A stretch of DNA of 64,000 bases from Mactromeris polynyma (GCA_032209605.1 JASFXZ010000005.1:20512860-20576859); one strand, 5' to 3'; counted from the stretch's first letter, positions 36,694 through 48,440 are shown. The notes: generated by a model not told the origin, from the letters alone. Program-made: numbers and translations.

Positions 36694-36877
36694 CTAATAA
36701 TGTTGTCAATCAGTGTTTGAATGTTTTGTTTGCAAGATGGTTTATTAAAAGTTAAAAAAATATGAATGAACACTTGAGGGCCACAATGCAATGACCTCAA
36801 AAAGTCACATCATTATTGAAACACTCTTGACAAAAAAACAGACATTAACGTCTGTAATATATAATGTATAATTTAAC

Positions 36878-37155
36878 CTGAAGTGCGTTTTTTAGAGGCT
36901 GCGTGCTATGTAAGGAAAGTAGCAATGCCGTTTCTCATACATAGGAAAAGTAGTCCCTATCTTTAGATAGGTAGTGTGATCTGACAGTGCTAGCTTTGCT
37001 AAACAGAATGGCGTTCATGCGGAAAATGTCGTCTGGTCTGAAGGATGCCATTCTGTAGCAAGCGAAGCATTCAAGCAGTTTTTTAGACAGCTACCTTTTC
37101 TACCTCAGCTAACTTTTCTTGCTTACTTCCCCTACCTCTAAAAAACGCACCTCAG
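36878..37155. mobile_element. MITE with 23-bp TIRs (GTGCGTTTTTTAGAGG)
   Basis: Left CTGAAGTGCGTTTTTTAGAGG and right CCTCTAAAAAACGCACCTCAG are inverted with one or two mismatches. An inner palindrome CAGAATGGC / GCCATTCTG is also present. 278 bp, non-coding. Confidence 0.8.
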
Positions 37156-37212
37156 TGCTATCATACAATGCAAGCACTTCCCATAGTGAAATACAACAAT
37201 ACATAAAACAAC

Positions 37213-37325
37213 TACAGTAAACTCCCTGAAAACCAGACGCTCTGAATACCAGAATCCTCAGCCTGGTCTATTCCTCGTATAAAAGTAATGCATAAAACTC
37301 TCTGAATACCAGACTATTCTGGATA
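37213..37325. mobile_element. Possible partial pogo-like element
   Basis: ACAGTAAACTCCCTGAAAAC and repeats of CTCTGAATACCAGA resemble one end of a Tc1/pogo-type element. No matching second end is seen. Nothing else is recognised up to about 38.3 kb. Confidence 0.35.
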
Positions 37326-38334
37326 GAAAAAACACATTTTACAACCGCTAAGCTAATGCATTTGTTGAATGTTTACTAGATGTCATTTAATGCACACTTC
37401 AACACAGGATTTTCATATATTTCAAAAGCAGACTTTAAAACAATTTAAAAGAAACATGCATGCATGGACTAGATAACATTTTTGAGGTACTTCGCAACAT
37501 TACACAGTAAGACTAACTACGGGCTGACATCTAACAGTTATACTTGATAGCACCTTTTAAAAAATTGGCACAATTTGAAGGTTAAGATTTGTTGTGCAAC
37601 ATAAAAAAAGTCGACATGTTACGATTGCTGGTCACTCCAGATCCAAAATGGATTTCGGTAAATTCACCGAAATACAGCAGATTTCGGTAAGGGATTTTTT
37701 TTTAATTAATGTACCCTTTATCGAAAGGTTAACCAATCTGAGTCAAGGTTACAAATGCTGTTCGGTTGAAGAGAAATTGCCTCAGTGGTTAACATAAGAT
37801 TTGATTGGTTTACACAACACTAATATGCAAATAGCAAAACCATGTTAGTACGGCTGTGCCAAAAAAGTACAGACTTAATCGATTCATTCTATCTGAACCC
37901 ATTACTGTATGGCATAACATTCAGCTACTGTTACTTACACAGTTTAAAGGAAGATAAATGACATTTAATACAGGAAAACTTTGTTATTTTGATATATTAA
38001 ATGCAAATGCTTCATATATTTCAGTAAAATACACAAACTTCAATTGCGTATGTACATCTTGACAATACGTTTGCGTTAATTTTTTGTTTACAATAATACT
38101 TCCTGTTTTTTATATATTCACATCACGATTCACGACTGCGTGATTGTCATCTTGTGTTCTGATTGTTTTTAGTTATTTCTCAAACTGTCATTAATTTGTA
38201 TGCGAATAAATGAAATACTTACAGGAACAGATATCAGGAAGTAATCTGCTTGTTTATTTCACATTTTGTTTATCATACTCGTACACACTTTTCACATAAC
38301 TAAATGAACCATATTTAACTCCCTCCTTAGGCAA

Positions 38335-38425
38335 GTAGAAATGAAATGGTTTATTTGAAACCCTGTATTATTCGAAATAAAAATTTGGGCCCGACGGATT
38401 TGAATAAACGAGGTCGACTGTATCA
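38335..38425. mobile_element. Fragment of second MITE family
   Basis: GAAACCCTGTATTATTCGAA and GAATAAACGAGGTCGACTGTA match the ends of 23985-24147, with most of the interior deleted. Confidence 0.6.
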
Positions 38426-38952
38426 ACATGTATCCTTACAGTCATTATCAGTGATATAAAAGCATTTAAAACTCTGAATAAAATACTCCTTTCAAAACCA
38501 AATTTACAGATATCTTCCAACACATATAAACAACAATGAAATACTGATTGTTATTTACATTTTCTACATATTTTACTTGAAGTGTTAAATTGTTATCGCC
38601 TCACTATACTGAACAGCAAATGTTGATCACAGATATCAAGTCACGATTCTCAAAGTGCTTGAAGTCTGATATCTGTAATAAGCATTCATCTACATGGAAG
38701 ATTAGAATCATCCAGGAGATTTAATTGAAATGGTCAATTAGACTTAATTGTTGTATTACCCCAAGCTACATTGTATCACTTATGTAAACTATATCATGTA
38801 AGTTTACTCAGTACATTTAGAAACGCACAATAAAGATTTTCTCAAGTTTCATGGACTTACATAGGAATACAAGTAAAGGACTTCAAGCTATATTATTTCA
38901 CGTTAGTACAACATGTATGCTACATGTACATGTATATCCAATTACAAACAAT

Positions 38953-39171
38953 GGGTCAGGGATTTCCTTGACAGAGAAAGCTTGAGTCCCTGGTTCCCAT
39001 TTCTTTCTAGGGAGTCCTATTTTCCACTTGTGCATCCCTGGGACCCCTAAAATAAACCTTTGTCAAGCATAAACTGCATATCTGGGATGCTACATATTTA
39101 CTAAGGACTCCCAATTCGTCAAACATGAGGGTCCAAGGACCCCTAGCTGAAAGACAGGGAAAACCCTGAAA
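38953..39171. mobile_element. hAT-like MITE (CAGGGATTTCC ends)
   Basis: Begins CAGGGATTTCCTTGACAG and ends CTGTCTTTC-complement...GGGAAAACCCTG, forming imperfect inverted ends. A related half copy lies at 39508-39596. No coding capacity. Confidence 0.6.
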
Positions 39172-39589
39172 ACTGTGCATTTTTAAATACACCGAGTATA
39201 CATCATGATGAACAGGACATAGATAAACAGGATAAACAGGACACAAACAGGATGTGAAATGATAGAGCTGACATGAAAAATGCAAAAACGCAGTTGAGTA
39301 CACATTTCAAAAAGAATGAATAAAAAAACCTTGAGAAATGCTTCAACACGGAAATTAACTGATGACACAATTGTTTTATTTCCATTTTTATGAATCATCG
39401 CTGTCAAGAGACTCTTGACAGCGATGAGTAACTACATGTAATGACCAAAAAAGAGATAACAAATCCAGGGTATGACAGGACCCTGGTCTGGGGGAAAAAT
39501 TCAAACTATGATACCAGGGCTTTCCCTAGGATTTTTCAGCTAGGTTCCTTACACCCTCGTGTTTGACAATTTGGGGATCCTTAGTAAAT

Positions 39590-39960
39590 TTGCAGGGTCC
39601 AATATGTTGGTACAATATCTGTTTCTAGTGATAAATTAAAGATCTTAGTAAGAATGGGAGATATTTCGTGGTGTAGCTCTTTAAGTATTTTTGGTGAGAT
39701 TTCATCCGGGCCACAGGCTTTATTTGGTGATAGCCCAGGAAGTAACTTATCAACACCCTCAACCGTTATGTTAATCTCGGTCATCTTTGGTGTTGATATG
39801 GGGGAAGCAATTTGTTTAGATAGTTGTTTAAGACTGAGAGGTTGGGGTTTTGAAAATGCAGACTAAAATTGCTTATTGAGGATGTTAGCCTTGTCTAAGG
39901 GGTCTGTATAAGTAAGACCCTTATCCTTCAGGGGCGCATCTCTGACAATCTAGCTCCAAG
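39590..39960 (-). pseudogene. Non-LTR retrotransposon (LINE) reverse transcriptase fragment
   Basis: The minus strand encodes DAPLKDKGLTYTDPLDKANI, LNKQF, then an in-frame TAG (39865-39863), SAFSKPQPLSLKQLSKQIAS and LLPGLSPNKACGPDEISPKI followed by LKELHHEISPIL. The PNKACGPDEISPKIL segment is typical of the RT N-terminal region of jockey/CR1-like LINEs. Both ends are missing and the frame is broken, so it is a dead fragment. It touches a partial copy of the 38953-39171 element. Confidence 0.85.
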
Positions 39961-40769
39961 AAATTTCTGGACCCCTAAAACTAGACCTACACATCAATTT
40001 CAGCTAAGCTACGCCCTGTCTGACAAGATTCAAACAGTAGAGACCATTTGGTAACCACTTTTCTCCAAATTCTGAGTCTTTCTAAACTGTACACCATGTG
40101 GTTATCACTCGCAAATTGTATTAGAACAATTTTATGTATACATACGACCCATCCCGTTCTTTGCCAATGCTGCTATTAACAATCCAAAATCTTTTCAAAT
40201 ATATCTACAGTACTCAGTTCAATCAATTATGCACAACACACATGACAAAATAAGATAAGATTTATTTAAAGTCGGTGAGATATACAACAAATGTAGCACG
40301 ATTTACCACACACTACCCCACACTATCACACACTTCAAAGTAGTAATTAGTACTGGCATATAGTTGTTGTTTTAATCTTTATTTCAGTTTTAAAATGCCT
40401 TTTCAATTTGATTTTGTTGATATAACACCTTTCAAGACTGGAAATGAGATGAAATAATAAATGCTTCACAGTTAGAAATAGAATTGCAAAGTTTTTGTGT
40501 AATAGTAGAGTTCATTTCCATACACAAGTATTCCTGGCCAGTAATATAGTGCAACAAGTTTTTTCATTATTATATTAATATTAAAGATCTAAAGAGCAAT
40601 CCTAAAAATCTACAAATGACCAAATTCACCAATTTAACTGTGATTTTCACGTTTAGAAAATAGTTCTGTTGCACAAGTGAAGTTTCTCAGTAATCGATTT
40701 ATGTACAAATTTGTGGTTTTAAAGCATTTAAACTCCAGTAAAAATAACATGAATTAAAACATCATTATT

Positions 40770-40895
40770 GATTTTAAAAAAGAAGAAAAAAAAACTATAT
40801 GCCATTACTATTACGTGTGGGGTAGTGTGTGGTTTGATTTTAAAAAAGAAGAAAAAAAAAATATATGCCATTACTATAATTATGAAGTGTGGGGT
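40770..40895. repeat. ~66-bp tandem duplication
   Basis: TTGATTTTAAAAAAGAAGAA ... TATATGCCATTACTA ... GTGTGGGGTAGTG occurs twice head to tail, the second copy with a small insertion. It abuts the GC-rich element at 40897. Confidence 0.75.
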
Positions 40896-40896
40896 A

Positions 40897-41182
40897 GTGC
40901 ACCAGTCAGTTGTAACCACGGGGAAAATGGGCCGTGTTTTTACCTTCCAGGTGGCCCCGCAGTGCCGAGTGAATGCGGTGGTTTTGTTTTCGCGCCGAAA
41001 ATAGCGGGGAAAGGGCCTTACCTAGGATGTCCCCGGGGTGCGGGGGCATTTGGCGGGGATTTTACCAGCAGTTTGTCCCAGCAGGGCGGGTATTTTACCT
41101 GGGATTGGCTGGACCGAAAGTCAAAGTCCCCGCTATTCCCCGGACCTGGGGGGGCCTTGGTTACAATTGACTGGTGCATAAA
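40897..41182. mobile_element. GC-rich TIR element (TGCACCAGTCAGTTGTAACC ends)
   Basis: Left TGCACCAGTCAGTTGTAACC and right GGTTACAATTGACTGGTGCA are near-perfect inverted repeats. The ~240-bp interior is much richer in G+C than its surroundings. ORFs on both strands have no protein similarity I recognise; they are by-products of the composition. Confidence 0.8.
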
Positions 41183-41209
41183 TCGTGCTACCCCTTGTGC
41201 AGTCAATTT

Positions 41210-41292
41210 GGGAACGTTTTGACTAACATGCTTGGGGACGTTTTGACCAATTTTGGGAAGTTTTGACCAATTTTGGGAAGTTTTGACTATAA
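41210..41292. repeat. 20-bp tandem repeat GTTTTGACCAATTTTGGGAA
   Basis: Three to four copies ending GTTTTGACTATAACTC. It lies directly after the GC-rich element and may belong to the same mobile unit. Confidence 0.7.
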
Positions 41293-41399
41293 CTCAGGGA
41301 ATTTAATCATCACAATCAGAAACATAGATCTACATGACGATAGATATGTGTTGATGTTTACTATCGGCTAGTGAACTATGTTGCACTCATGCTGATGGA

Positions 41400-41650
41400 C
41401 ACTACAGAACCTTGATGAAACTAGATCTAATCGATGAAAATAAAGATAATGAAAGATATTGAAAATATGAAACAAACCTTCTACCAGACAAATCGTTATC
41501 AACATGGCATTATCAAGTATCACGGTATCCGGATTCACTAACTTCCTGAAGTTCACTTCCTGCTTTCGGTTTCACAATCACGTGATAATTTGGTTTGGGC
41601 TAAACGACATACATCGTTCGGACCGAATTGAATCCGGAACAATTTTTCCT
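41400..41650 (-). promoter_or_regulatory. Possible promoter/first exon region
   Basis: Contains ETS-like GGAAGTGA (as CACTTCCTG on plus), TCACGTGAT and several CpGs. It is followed on the minus strand by an ATG-containing stretch and a weak GTTTGT donor at ~41484. It could be the missing 5' exon of the receptor or of the 36-kb frame. Speculative. Confidence 0.2.
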
Positions 41651-41719
41651 TCGATGGCTGCATTTCTAATGACAAAAATACTAGAAAGATCACGGATATA
41701 TGGTTCATATTGAACCGTT

Positions 41720-43020
41720 CTTGTCACGGTGGAATATAATTATTATTGAATTCTTTTAATTATTGAATTATGAAGGGAAAATATTTTCAAACCGTGATAA
41801 ATCAACTTTCGTGCGCAAACAAACGTAACAGACTTAAGGTTCATGTTAAGCGGATTTTGCATATTACAATTCACTGATTTTTTAAGTAAAATAACAATGC
41901 AATATGGATTATTATATATCTAAATGTTCGTCTGAATGAGCAGATACAGATAGATTATTTGTTATTGACAAATAATGTAATTTAAAAACAAAAATACTTG
42001 ACATGTTCAGAATTTTTTGAAAATATGTAAAAAAATAACAACTTTTTAAATAATTTCAACTATTACTTTTTTTATCAATAAAACACTATTCTAGGTGATA
42101 AGAGACAAAAGAAAGTCTAAAACACATAGATTAACTCTTAAATGTCAACAAACAAAAATGGTGGCGCCCAGTGACAGCATTTGAACAAGTTTGACATCAA
42201 ATTTCTACTTTGTTGATAAAATCTAGAATAAATAAGTTCTCGTACCATCTTACTATGATAATGGATAGTAATATTGGTATGATATTAAACTTTAAATGTT
42301 TTCGGATAACAAGTTTGATATATTTTTAGTGAAGGACCCTTTTTTACCTGAAATGTCACATAATTTTGGTCTATACAGCTATGGTAGTGCACAAAGGCAT
42401 ATATTAAACTCCCAAGTTATTCTTGGTTCTCTTATCGTTTATATTATGCAACTGATTTGAGTTAGAATGTATTGAATTCCCAGAAATTTGTGTTGCATTA
42501 TGTGTAGCAATTGCAATGCCAATCCACTTGACATGAACCTTAACTTTCTATACTTTATCGTGATGCAAATATTATGTTTCTGTGATTGCCGTTTTCTTCA
42601 TTGTCCTTTTTTAAGTTTTTTATGGTCACTTTATCACATTGAAATTAGGAACGGCTAAAACAATAACTTATACATGTATTGTAATTCAAACACTTTCCAA
42701 TAGAGGTAGATACAGTGTGCACATATATATTAGATGGCACTTTTTTGCTGTAATGTGGATTATCTTTCATGTTAGCCTTTTAGTTCTTAATGATTTTTGT
42801 TGAGAATAGTCAGGTTTAGTTCTGTTCTGTAATAATTTAGTATATTATGTGAAAAAATCATGGACTATTTTAAAACAACTTAACAATAGAATGCCAAAAT
42901 AAGTTTACACACACACAATCACGGACCTATATAGGTGATAATAAATTGTCAGGAAAAAACATTACACAGGATTCTACAATAAGATTTATTAAATATTTTG
43001 TATGGTTAAAAATGACTTGA
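41720..43020. other. Intergenic AT-rich stretch
   Basis: No gene, RNA or clear repeat recognised. Confidence 0.5.
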
Positions 43021-43024
43021 CTTA

Positions 43025-43465
43025 TGAAGGTACGAGTTGACCAAAAGGCGTTATATGCCGTCTATTAAGTAACGATTAACGTTACTGTGAAAGTTTGATA
43101 TGTTTACATTGGTCACAATTGAACCACACAATACATGAAAAGCTTACTTTTAGTCATATTTACTCTATTAATAAGTGTTTGTATGACTTGAATATGACTT
43201 GTTTTTACCGAAGGTACGAGTTGACCGACTGGTATTAGCTGCCGCATAATAAGTACTGACAAACTTAACCAGTATAGATATACTGTTCAAAATTGTTCAC
43301 CGAGTACAGAAAAATACAGTAACACTAAATTTTATAATGAATGACTGTTAATACTAACGGTTAAAAAAATAAAGGTACGATCGAGTTGACTACGGTACGA
43401 GTTGACCAAAAACGGTACGAGTTGACCAAGGTACGAGTTAACTACGGAACGAGTTGACGGGAAAC
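43025..43465. repeat. Dispersed GGTACGAGTTGACC motif copies
   Basis: The 14-mer or a close variant occurs at ~43030, ~43212 and four to five times in 43374-43458, spaced irregularly by ~14-25 bp. It lies upstream of IST1. Origin unknown. Confidence 0.75.
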
Positions 43466-43529
43466 CGATTATATATGAGTTAGTGAACTAGTTTTCATTA
43501 TTTGAGTTTATCATAACATCTAAATATTC

Positions 43530-43779
43530 AGTAAATAAAGTGAGTCGTATTGCCGTTTTGGCGGCGGCCCGTTTCGTCTCCATGCCGTATATATCCCGCG
43601 TCGCGAAATGGATCATTTTCGCAATTTGTCATAACGCTGTGAACAAGTCTATACCCGGAAGTAAGATTGCTTACCTACAGTCACAATCTTATGACTATTT
43701 CGAAACGATTATTAAAACGCGTTGATCACAAGGGACTCTGTCATTCATTCATTTTAATGCTATAATTCAAGTGTTCAAA
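43530..43779 (+). promoter_or_regulatory. CpG-rich promoter and 5' UTR region of IST1
   Basis: A local island of CpGs (GGCGGCGGCCCG, CGCGTCGCG) just before the IST1 start codon, with a perfect ETS-type CCGGAAGT at 43655-43662. This fits a TATA-less housekeeping promoter. The exact start site cannot be seen. Confidence 0.5.
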
Positions 43780-44048
43780 ATGTTTAGCAGCTCGCCTAAC
43801 TATAACAAACTGAAGACAAATCTTCGTTTGACTATCAATAGACTCAAGTTGCTTGAAAAGAAAAAGACAGAAATCGGTCAAAAGGCAAGAAAAGAAATTG
43901 CAGACTACATATCTGGTGGTAAGGATGATCGAGCTAGGATTAGAGTTGAACACATTGTTAGAGAGGATTATCTCGTGGAAGCCATGGAATTGCTGGAGAT
44001 GTATTGTGATTTGCTGCTTGCTAGATTCGGTTTGATTCAAACACAAAA
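43780..44048 (+). CDS. IST1: IST1 exon 1
   Basis: Encodes residues 1-89 and two bases of codon 90, up to GLIQTQ, then CAAAA|GTAAGT. The antisense frame over this exon is a shadow. Confidence 0.95.
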
Positions 44049-47000
44049 GTAAGTTCTTTCTACACACAACAATTTGCACCTGACTTCTGTCAGAAAGCCG
44101 TTGGGTTATATCATAAACTTGTCGGACATATAAACCTTGGATTTTAAACAGGTGAAACGATAACGAGAAATAATTTACCCACAGTCCTAAGCGCGCCCTC
44201 GATATAAATATCGTGAATTCCCCCCAATTTATCAATTGGCAATCTCGGTGGAATTCCTCTGTTCCTGACTTTATTGATTATCATTTGAATGTCCGTGTAA
44301 TTACCTATTAATCTGTGTAATTCTTAATTGTCTAAATACAATGATTTAAACATGTAGTAATTAAGACTTCAGAAATCTTTAAAAATTAAATATGATGATT
44401 ATGACGAATCAAAATGTCAACTTCTCTTGATACTGAAACAAGATGGCAGACGCCTCAAAATTTTTATAGTGGGTTTGATAAAAAAACCAAATACGGCGAA
44501 ACCAGAAGTTATGCAGTAATACCAGCAAACAGGATATATATGTACATGTGTCACAATGGATGCTAAATAAATAAGTGTAAACTAATATACACTACAAAAC
44601 TATATCCCCCAGGAAACATGTTGACGTCGGGCTGATGTCGGCTCAATATCAGCATATCAGCCAACGTTTGCCGATATCGGGCCCACATTGGCATAACGAC
44701 TAACTTTTTTTATGCGCGCAAATACAGTAATGATATCATAGCAAAGCTGCTGTCATTTTATGGAGATATGTATTTTCTGGTTGGTCATTAACACCCATAA
44801 AAAGGTCTTTAGTGTGAGACTTTGTGAATAACATGACATTAGCTTGCAAACCATTTCATGGTACACTGGAGTAGGGGACAGTACCCAGGGACAGTTGCAC
44901 TGAAGATATCAGCCAGCACATAACAAAAGAATTGCCTTTAAAGTTTAAATCATTTAATTTGGTGTGAACATGGTATTAAGACTTAAGTTAATGGTACCCT
45001 CTCCGCTCTGGTACCAGTCTATCTCTGTTAAATTAAGTACAGTGGAACCCCTCCAAACTGGAGCCTCTAAATCAGAACTCCTCCAAACTGGACCCTCTAA
45101 AAATCGGAAACCCCTCCAAACCAAACAATTTTTCTAGGTCCAGAATTTCATTCTTCTGTTTTCAATTAAAAAAACCTCTCTGCATGTAACTTGGAAACTA
45201 CAGATTGGTATTGAAAAAAAGTTATCTAGAATCCAAAGTATAATTTCAGCTTTATTGATCTCTGTTTTAATCTCAGCATTGAGGAATTTGGCTGTCTGTC
45301 AGATTGACTTAAATGTACATCACTACATGTTAAACTGATTCAATGTATAGAATTGTACCGTAAGTACCTGTGTCATGAATTAAATGAAAGGTATTTTGTG
45401 TGAAAAAATGCCCTGTTCAAAATGTGCAACCTTTACAGAGAATGGTATTTTTTTTCAGAGAACTTGACCCTGGTCTCGAAGAAGCTATTGCAAGTTTGAT
45501 ATGGGCCGCACCGAGACTTCAGACAGACTGTGGAGAACTGAAAATTATTGCTGATCAATTTACCCACAAATACGGTAAAGAATTTGGACAAGCTTGTCGT
45601 ACAAATGCCCTGGAAAATGTTAGTGAAAAAGTGATGCATAAACTGGGTGTTCAAGCACCACCTAAAATTCTTATCGAGAGGTATATGGTAGAAATTGCAA
45701 GATCTTACAATGTACCGTTTGAACCCGATCCCTCTGTTATGGCTCAAGACGAACTTTTTGCTGCCGAGAATTTGTTAATTGATCTTGATGAAAACAAGAA
45801 AGGTGGTGGTGGTGGTGGTGGCGGCGGTGGTGGTGGTATGCTTGAACCAATGCAGTACCCATCACAACCTCAGGTAAATATTTAAGTATAATTGTCATAC
45901 ACTTTGTACTATTCTTTCATTATTATGCAACATTATAAAAATCTTCAATATTCTAAGATACCCATTTGACAACTTTCCAGGAACCATGTTTTTAACCAAT
46001 TGTTGTAAAATGATCGTTGCATTTCTGTAAATGACTTACATAATGAATAAAAAACTTGGGGAATTAAAATGCCTCATTCCTCAAGTTAATGTTAAATTCT
46101 TTACAAGTATTTTCTTGAGCTATTGTTATTAATTGAGATATTGATGTGTTGATGATTTGGTTGAGTCAATGATTCAAATTTGAGTGTATAGATACAGTTC
46201 AAGACAAACTATATAAAAGATGCACTGAACAAAATTATAATTTTCCTGAAAAAAGAACCTTCAAATATTCACACGCAAAACACTGTCAAAGTCTTTATCA
46301 TTACTGCACACTTTTGATGGTAGAAAACATAATTCTAAATTTATATTGATACAAATTTCCAGTCAATGACAGCCAGAGTATATACTAAATAAAGAATTTG
46401 TATATAAGTAACCCAAATCTTTTAGTAGCATTTAAGGTTTATTGAATTGTACTGAATATTGCAAAATGTTTTTTTTATCAATTTAGAAATTTTGCTACAG
46501 TTTTTATTTTATTGAGCATTTCTTAAATCCTGTCTATTTCTCTGTTTAGTATCTAGAGCCTTATTAAGTATTACAATGTTGTGTATTATGTTTTCTTGCA
46601 GCCTGGATATCCTTCTCAAGGGGCCATGTATTACCCCCCTCCACAACCACAGAAAGTAAGTATATTTATTGTGTAAGATACTGTAAAACCTCACTTAAAG
46701 ACCACCTCAAAAATAAGACCACCTCCAAATTAAGAACACAATTTTCAAGTCCATTTTCACTGTTTTGCTCTTAAATATTAATATTAAGACCACCTCTATA
46801 AGGAGACCAGTTTTTAAGGATCCCAAGGGGGGTCTTATTATTGAGGTTTTACTGTAATCCAAATCAAGTTAATGACTTTAAGCTGTATTAACCTAGCAAC
46901 ATGTTTATTACCTATCACAATGAAATGAGTGTCAAACTGTAGTCGACTAGTTGTATTATGGCTGATAAATGGTAGATATTTCAATACAGTATTTTTTAAA

Positions 47001-47835
47001 AATGTTTTATTAATATTATTATGAAGGATAAAAATGGTTTAATTAGTAAAATAAGAACATATTGTCTCATTAGATTTGAGTTCACAGTGATTATGATTTG
47101 ATCAAATGCTTACATGTATGTACTACTTTCCAAATAATTATGTAGATTTGTTGAAATCAGTCAATAGCTATAAATTATGTACAATTTTAGTCACATATCA
47201 ATGTTTAAATTATCTTTTCCTTTGCAGCCAATGGAGTACAATATGCCTCCTCCTGTACCAAATTTCCCTCCAACAGGAGATCCAGGTTATAATCCTGCAG
47301 GTCCTGGAATGGCCCCTTCAGCACCAACAAAGGGTCAGGGATATTCTCCACCTCCTGCTTATGCTACAAAGCCACCTTCCCCCAGTAAGTAAGAGTAAAA
47401 AGTTTAACAAAGAAAGTATCCAAACTAAACCAGTGATATGATTTCTCTATCAGAGTTCAATTATATTAAAATACTATTGTATACCTATATTCATTTCAAC
47501 AAACAGGGTAGTCTTTCATTGCTTGCACATTTATTTAAACAATGCTGCGTTCATAGTAAGCCATGTTTACTAGTTTGATTGTTAAATTCATGAAAGGTTG
47601 TCCATTTTGTTCAAACGAAAGAAATTTCTTACTGTATTTTCTGAATTACTAAGAAACATTCTCCATTTGTATCATTGCAGGACAAGGGCCTAAACCGATG
47701 GACAGTTTCCCAGACTTGCCAGCAGTACCGAATAATACACTCCCCGACCCGCCGGGTTCAACATCTGCTGGCGGGGATGATGTAGACTTTGATGACCTTT
47801 CTCGGCGATTTGAGGAATTGAAAAAGAAAAAGTGA
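43780..47835 (+). CDS. IST1: IST1 homolog, ESCRT-III-related protein (5 exons, 349 aa)
   Basis: Exons 43780-44048, 45459-45873, 46602-46655, 47228-47384, 47681-47835 join in frame (1050 nt including stop), all with GT..AG borders. The start is the ATG opening MFSSSPNYNKLKTNLRLTIN. Residues 1-~190 form the ESCRT-III-like helical core (LLARFGLIQTQKELDPGLEE, ASLIWAAPRLQ, APPKILIERYMVEIA), closely like human IST1. A 12-Gly run (~205-216) and a Pro-rich linker follow. The C-terminus carries MIT-interacting motifs: DSFPDLPAVP and the terminal DDLSRRFEELKKKK. IST1 binds CHMP1 and VPS4 and acts in abscission, endosomal tubule fission and sorting. The gene looks intact. Intron 1 contains a family C TIR element and intron 3 a pogo-like MITE. 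Confidence 0.96.
44125..44485 (+). mobile_element. TIR element family C, copy 3
   Basis: Shares GATAACGAGAAATAATTTAC, CAATTTATCAATTGGC and AAAATGTCAACTTCTCT with 6770-7145. The terminal arms are eroded. In IST1 intron 1. Confidence 0.7.
45040..45145. mobile_element. Half of a third pogo/Tigger-like element
   Basis: TACAGTGGAACCCCTCCAAA followed by repeats of CTCCAAACTGGA and GGAAACCCCTCCAAACC. Only one end is visible. In IST1 intron 1. Confidence 0.5.
45459..45873 (+). CDS. IST1: IST1 exon 2, with (GGT/GGC)n tract
   Basis: Starts after a tttttttttcag acceptor at KELDPGLEEAI and ends at CAG|GTAAAT. Near its 3' end a GGT/GGC repeat (45801-45837) codes for 12 glycines, a likely length polymorphism. 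Confidence 0.95.
46602..46655 (+). CDS. IST1: IST1 exon 3
   Basis: A 54-nt, phase 0-0 exon encoding PGYPSQGAMYYPPPQPQK; it could be skipped without frame loss. Followed by GTAAGT. Confidence 0.9.
46679..46856. mobile_element. Pogo/Tigger-like MITE, copy 8
   Basis: TACTGTAAAACCTCACTTAA at the left and TTGAGGTTTTACTGTA at the right, standing ~20 bp beyond the IST1 exon 3 donor. Confidence 0.82.
47228..47384 (+). CDS. IST1: IST1 exon 4
   Basis: Pro/Gly-rich linker (PMEYNMPPPVPNFPPTGDPG ... PPPAYATKPPSP). tttgcag acceptor, CCCCA|GTAAGT donor. Confidence 0.92.
47681..47835 (+). CDS. IST1: IST1 exon 5 with MIM motifs and stop
   Basis: Encodes RQGPKPMDSFPDLPAVPNN through DFDDLSRRFEELKKKK and TGA at 47833-47835. 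The AG/A phase joins exon 4 as AGA. Confidence 0.94.
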
Positions 47836-48440
47836 AGTGACTGTTCAACTTTATTTATTTCATGTAACAGACATATTTGAATGTATTTTGTGATCTTGTG
47901 AATTGTTAGTTGATTTGGACAATGTTGTGCTTTGTACATAATTGATCAGAAAATGTACAGTTCAGTGAGTTTGGACTAACTTTTATATACCTTGTGATAA
48001 GTATATGTTCCTTGTTGTAATCTGTAGTACATCAACATTTGATTCTAGCATCATACGAAAGATCCTGTGTTGTATTCATTTTGATCCCTCTAAAAGCTTG
48101 ACTGGAAATTTTAAACTCAAAAAATATGGCAGCCAGGGGCTCGTTACTTTATTAACAATACATTCAGATGCCTACATTAGCCTTATTTCTTTGAAACATT
48201 ACCAGAACAATGTCAATTGTAATATATACAAAATCAAAGTGATAAAAATCTGAAATAACGGAATGCTGTTAAAATGTTTGTGAAGACGGAGGTTTCTGAA
48301 TTGTGCAAAGGGGGACCACTGTGTAGGTGATTGCTTGACAGGGTTGAATAGATTAATATTTCATGCTTTTTGTGAAGCTATTGTTTCTACATCATATGTA
48401 TCATTTTATGCAAAGTCTTGGGTTAAAAATAAAATTGATA
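47836..48440 (+). other. IST1: IST1 3' UTR with likely polyadenylation signal
   Basis: No other frame is supported after the IST1 stop. AATAAA at ~48428-48433 is the nearest clear signal; further candidates occur near 49340. Confidence 0.55.

Noticed and set aside
40815..41222. 135-aa ORF and its antisense partner
   Set aside because: They span a GC-rich TIR element; no recognisable protein features.
43741..44235. Minus-strand ORF of 164 aa
   Set aside because: Antisense to IST1 exon 1, whose protein is clearly conserved.
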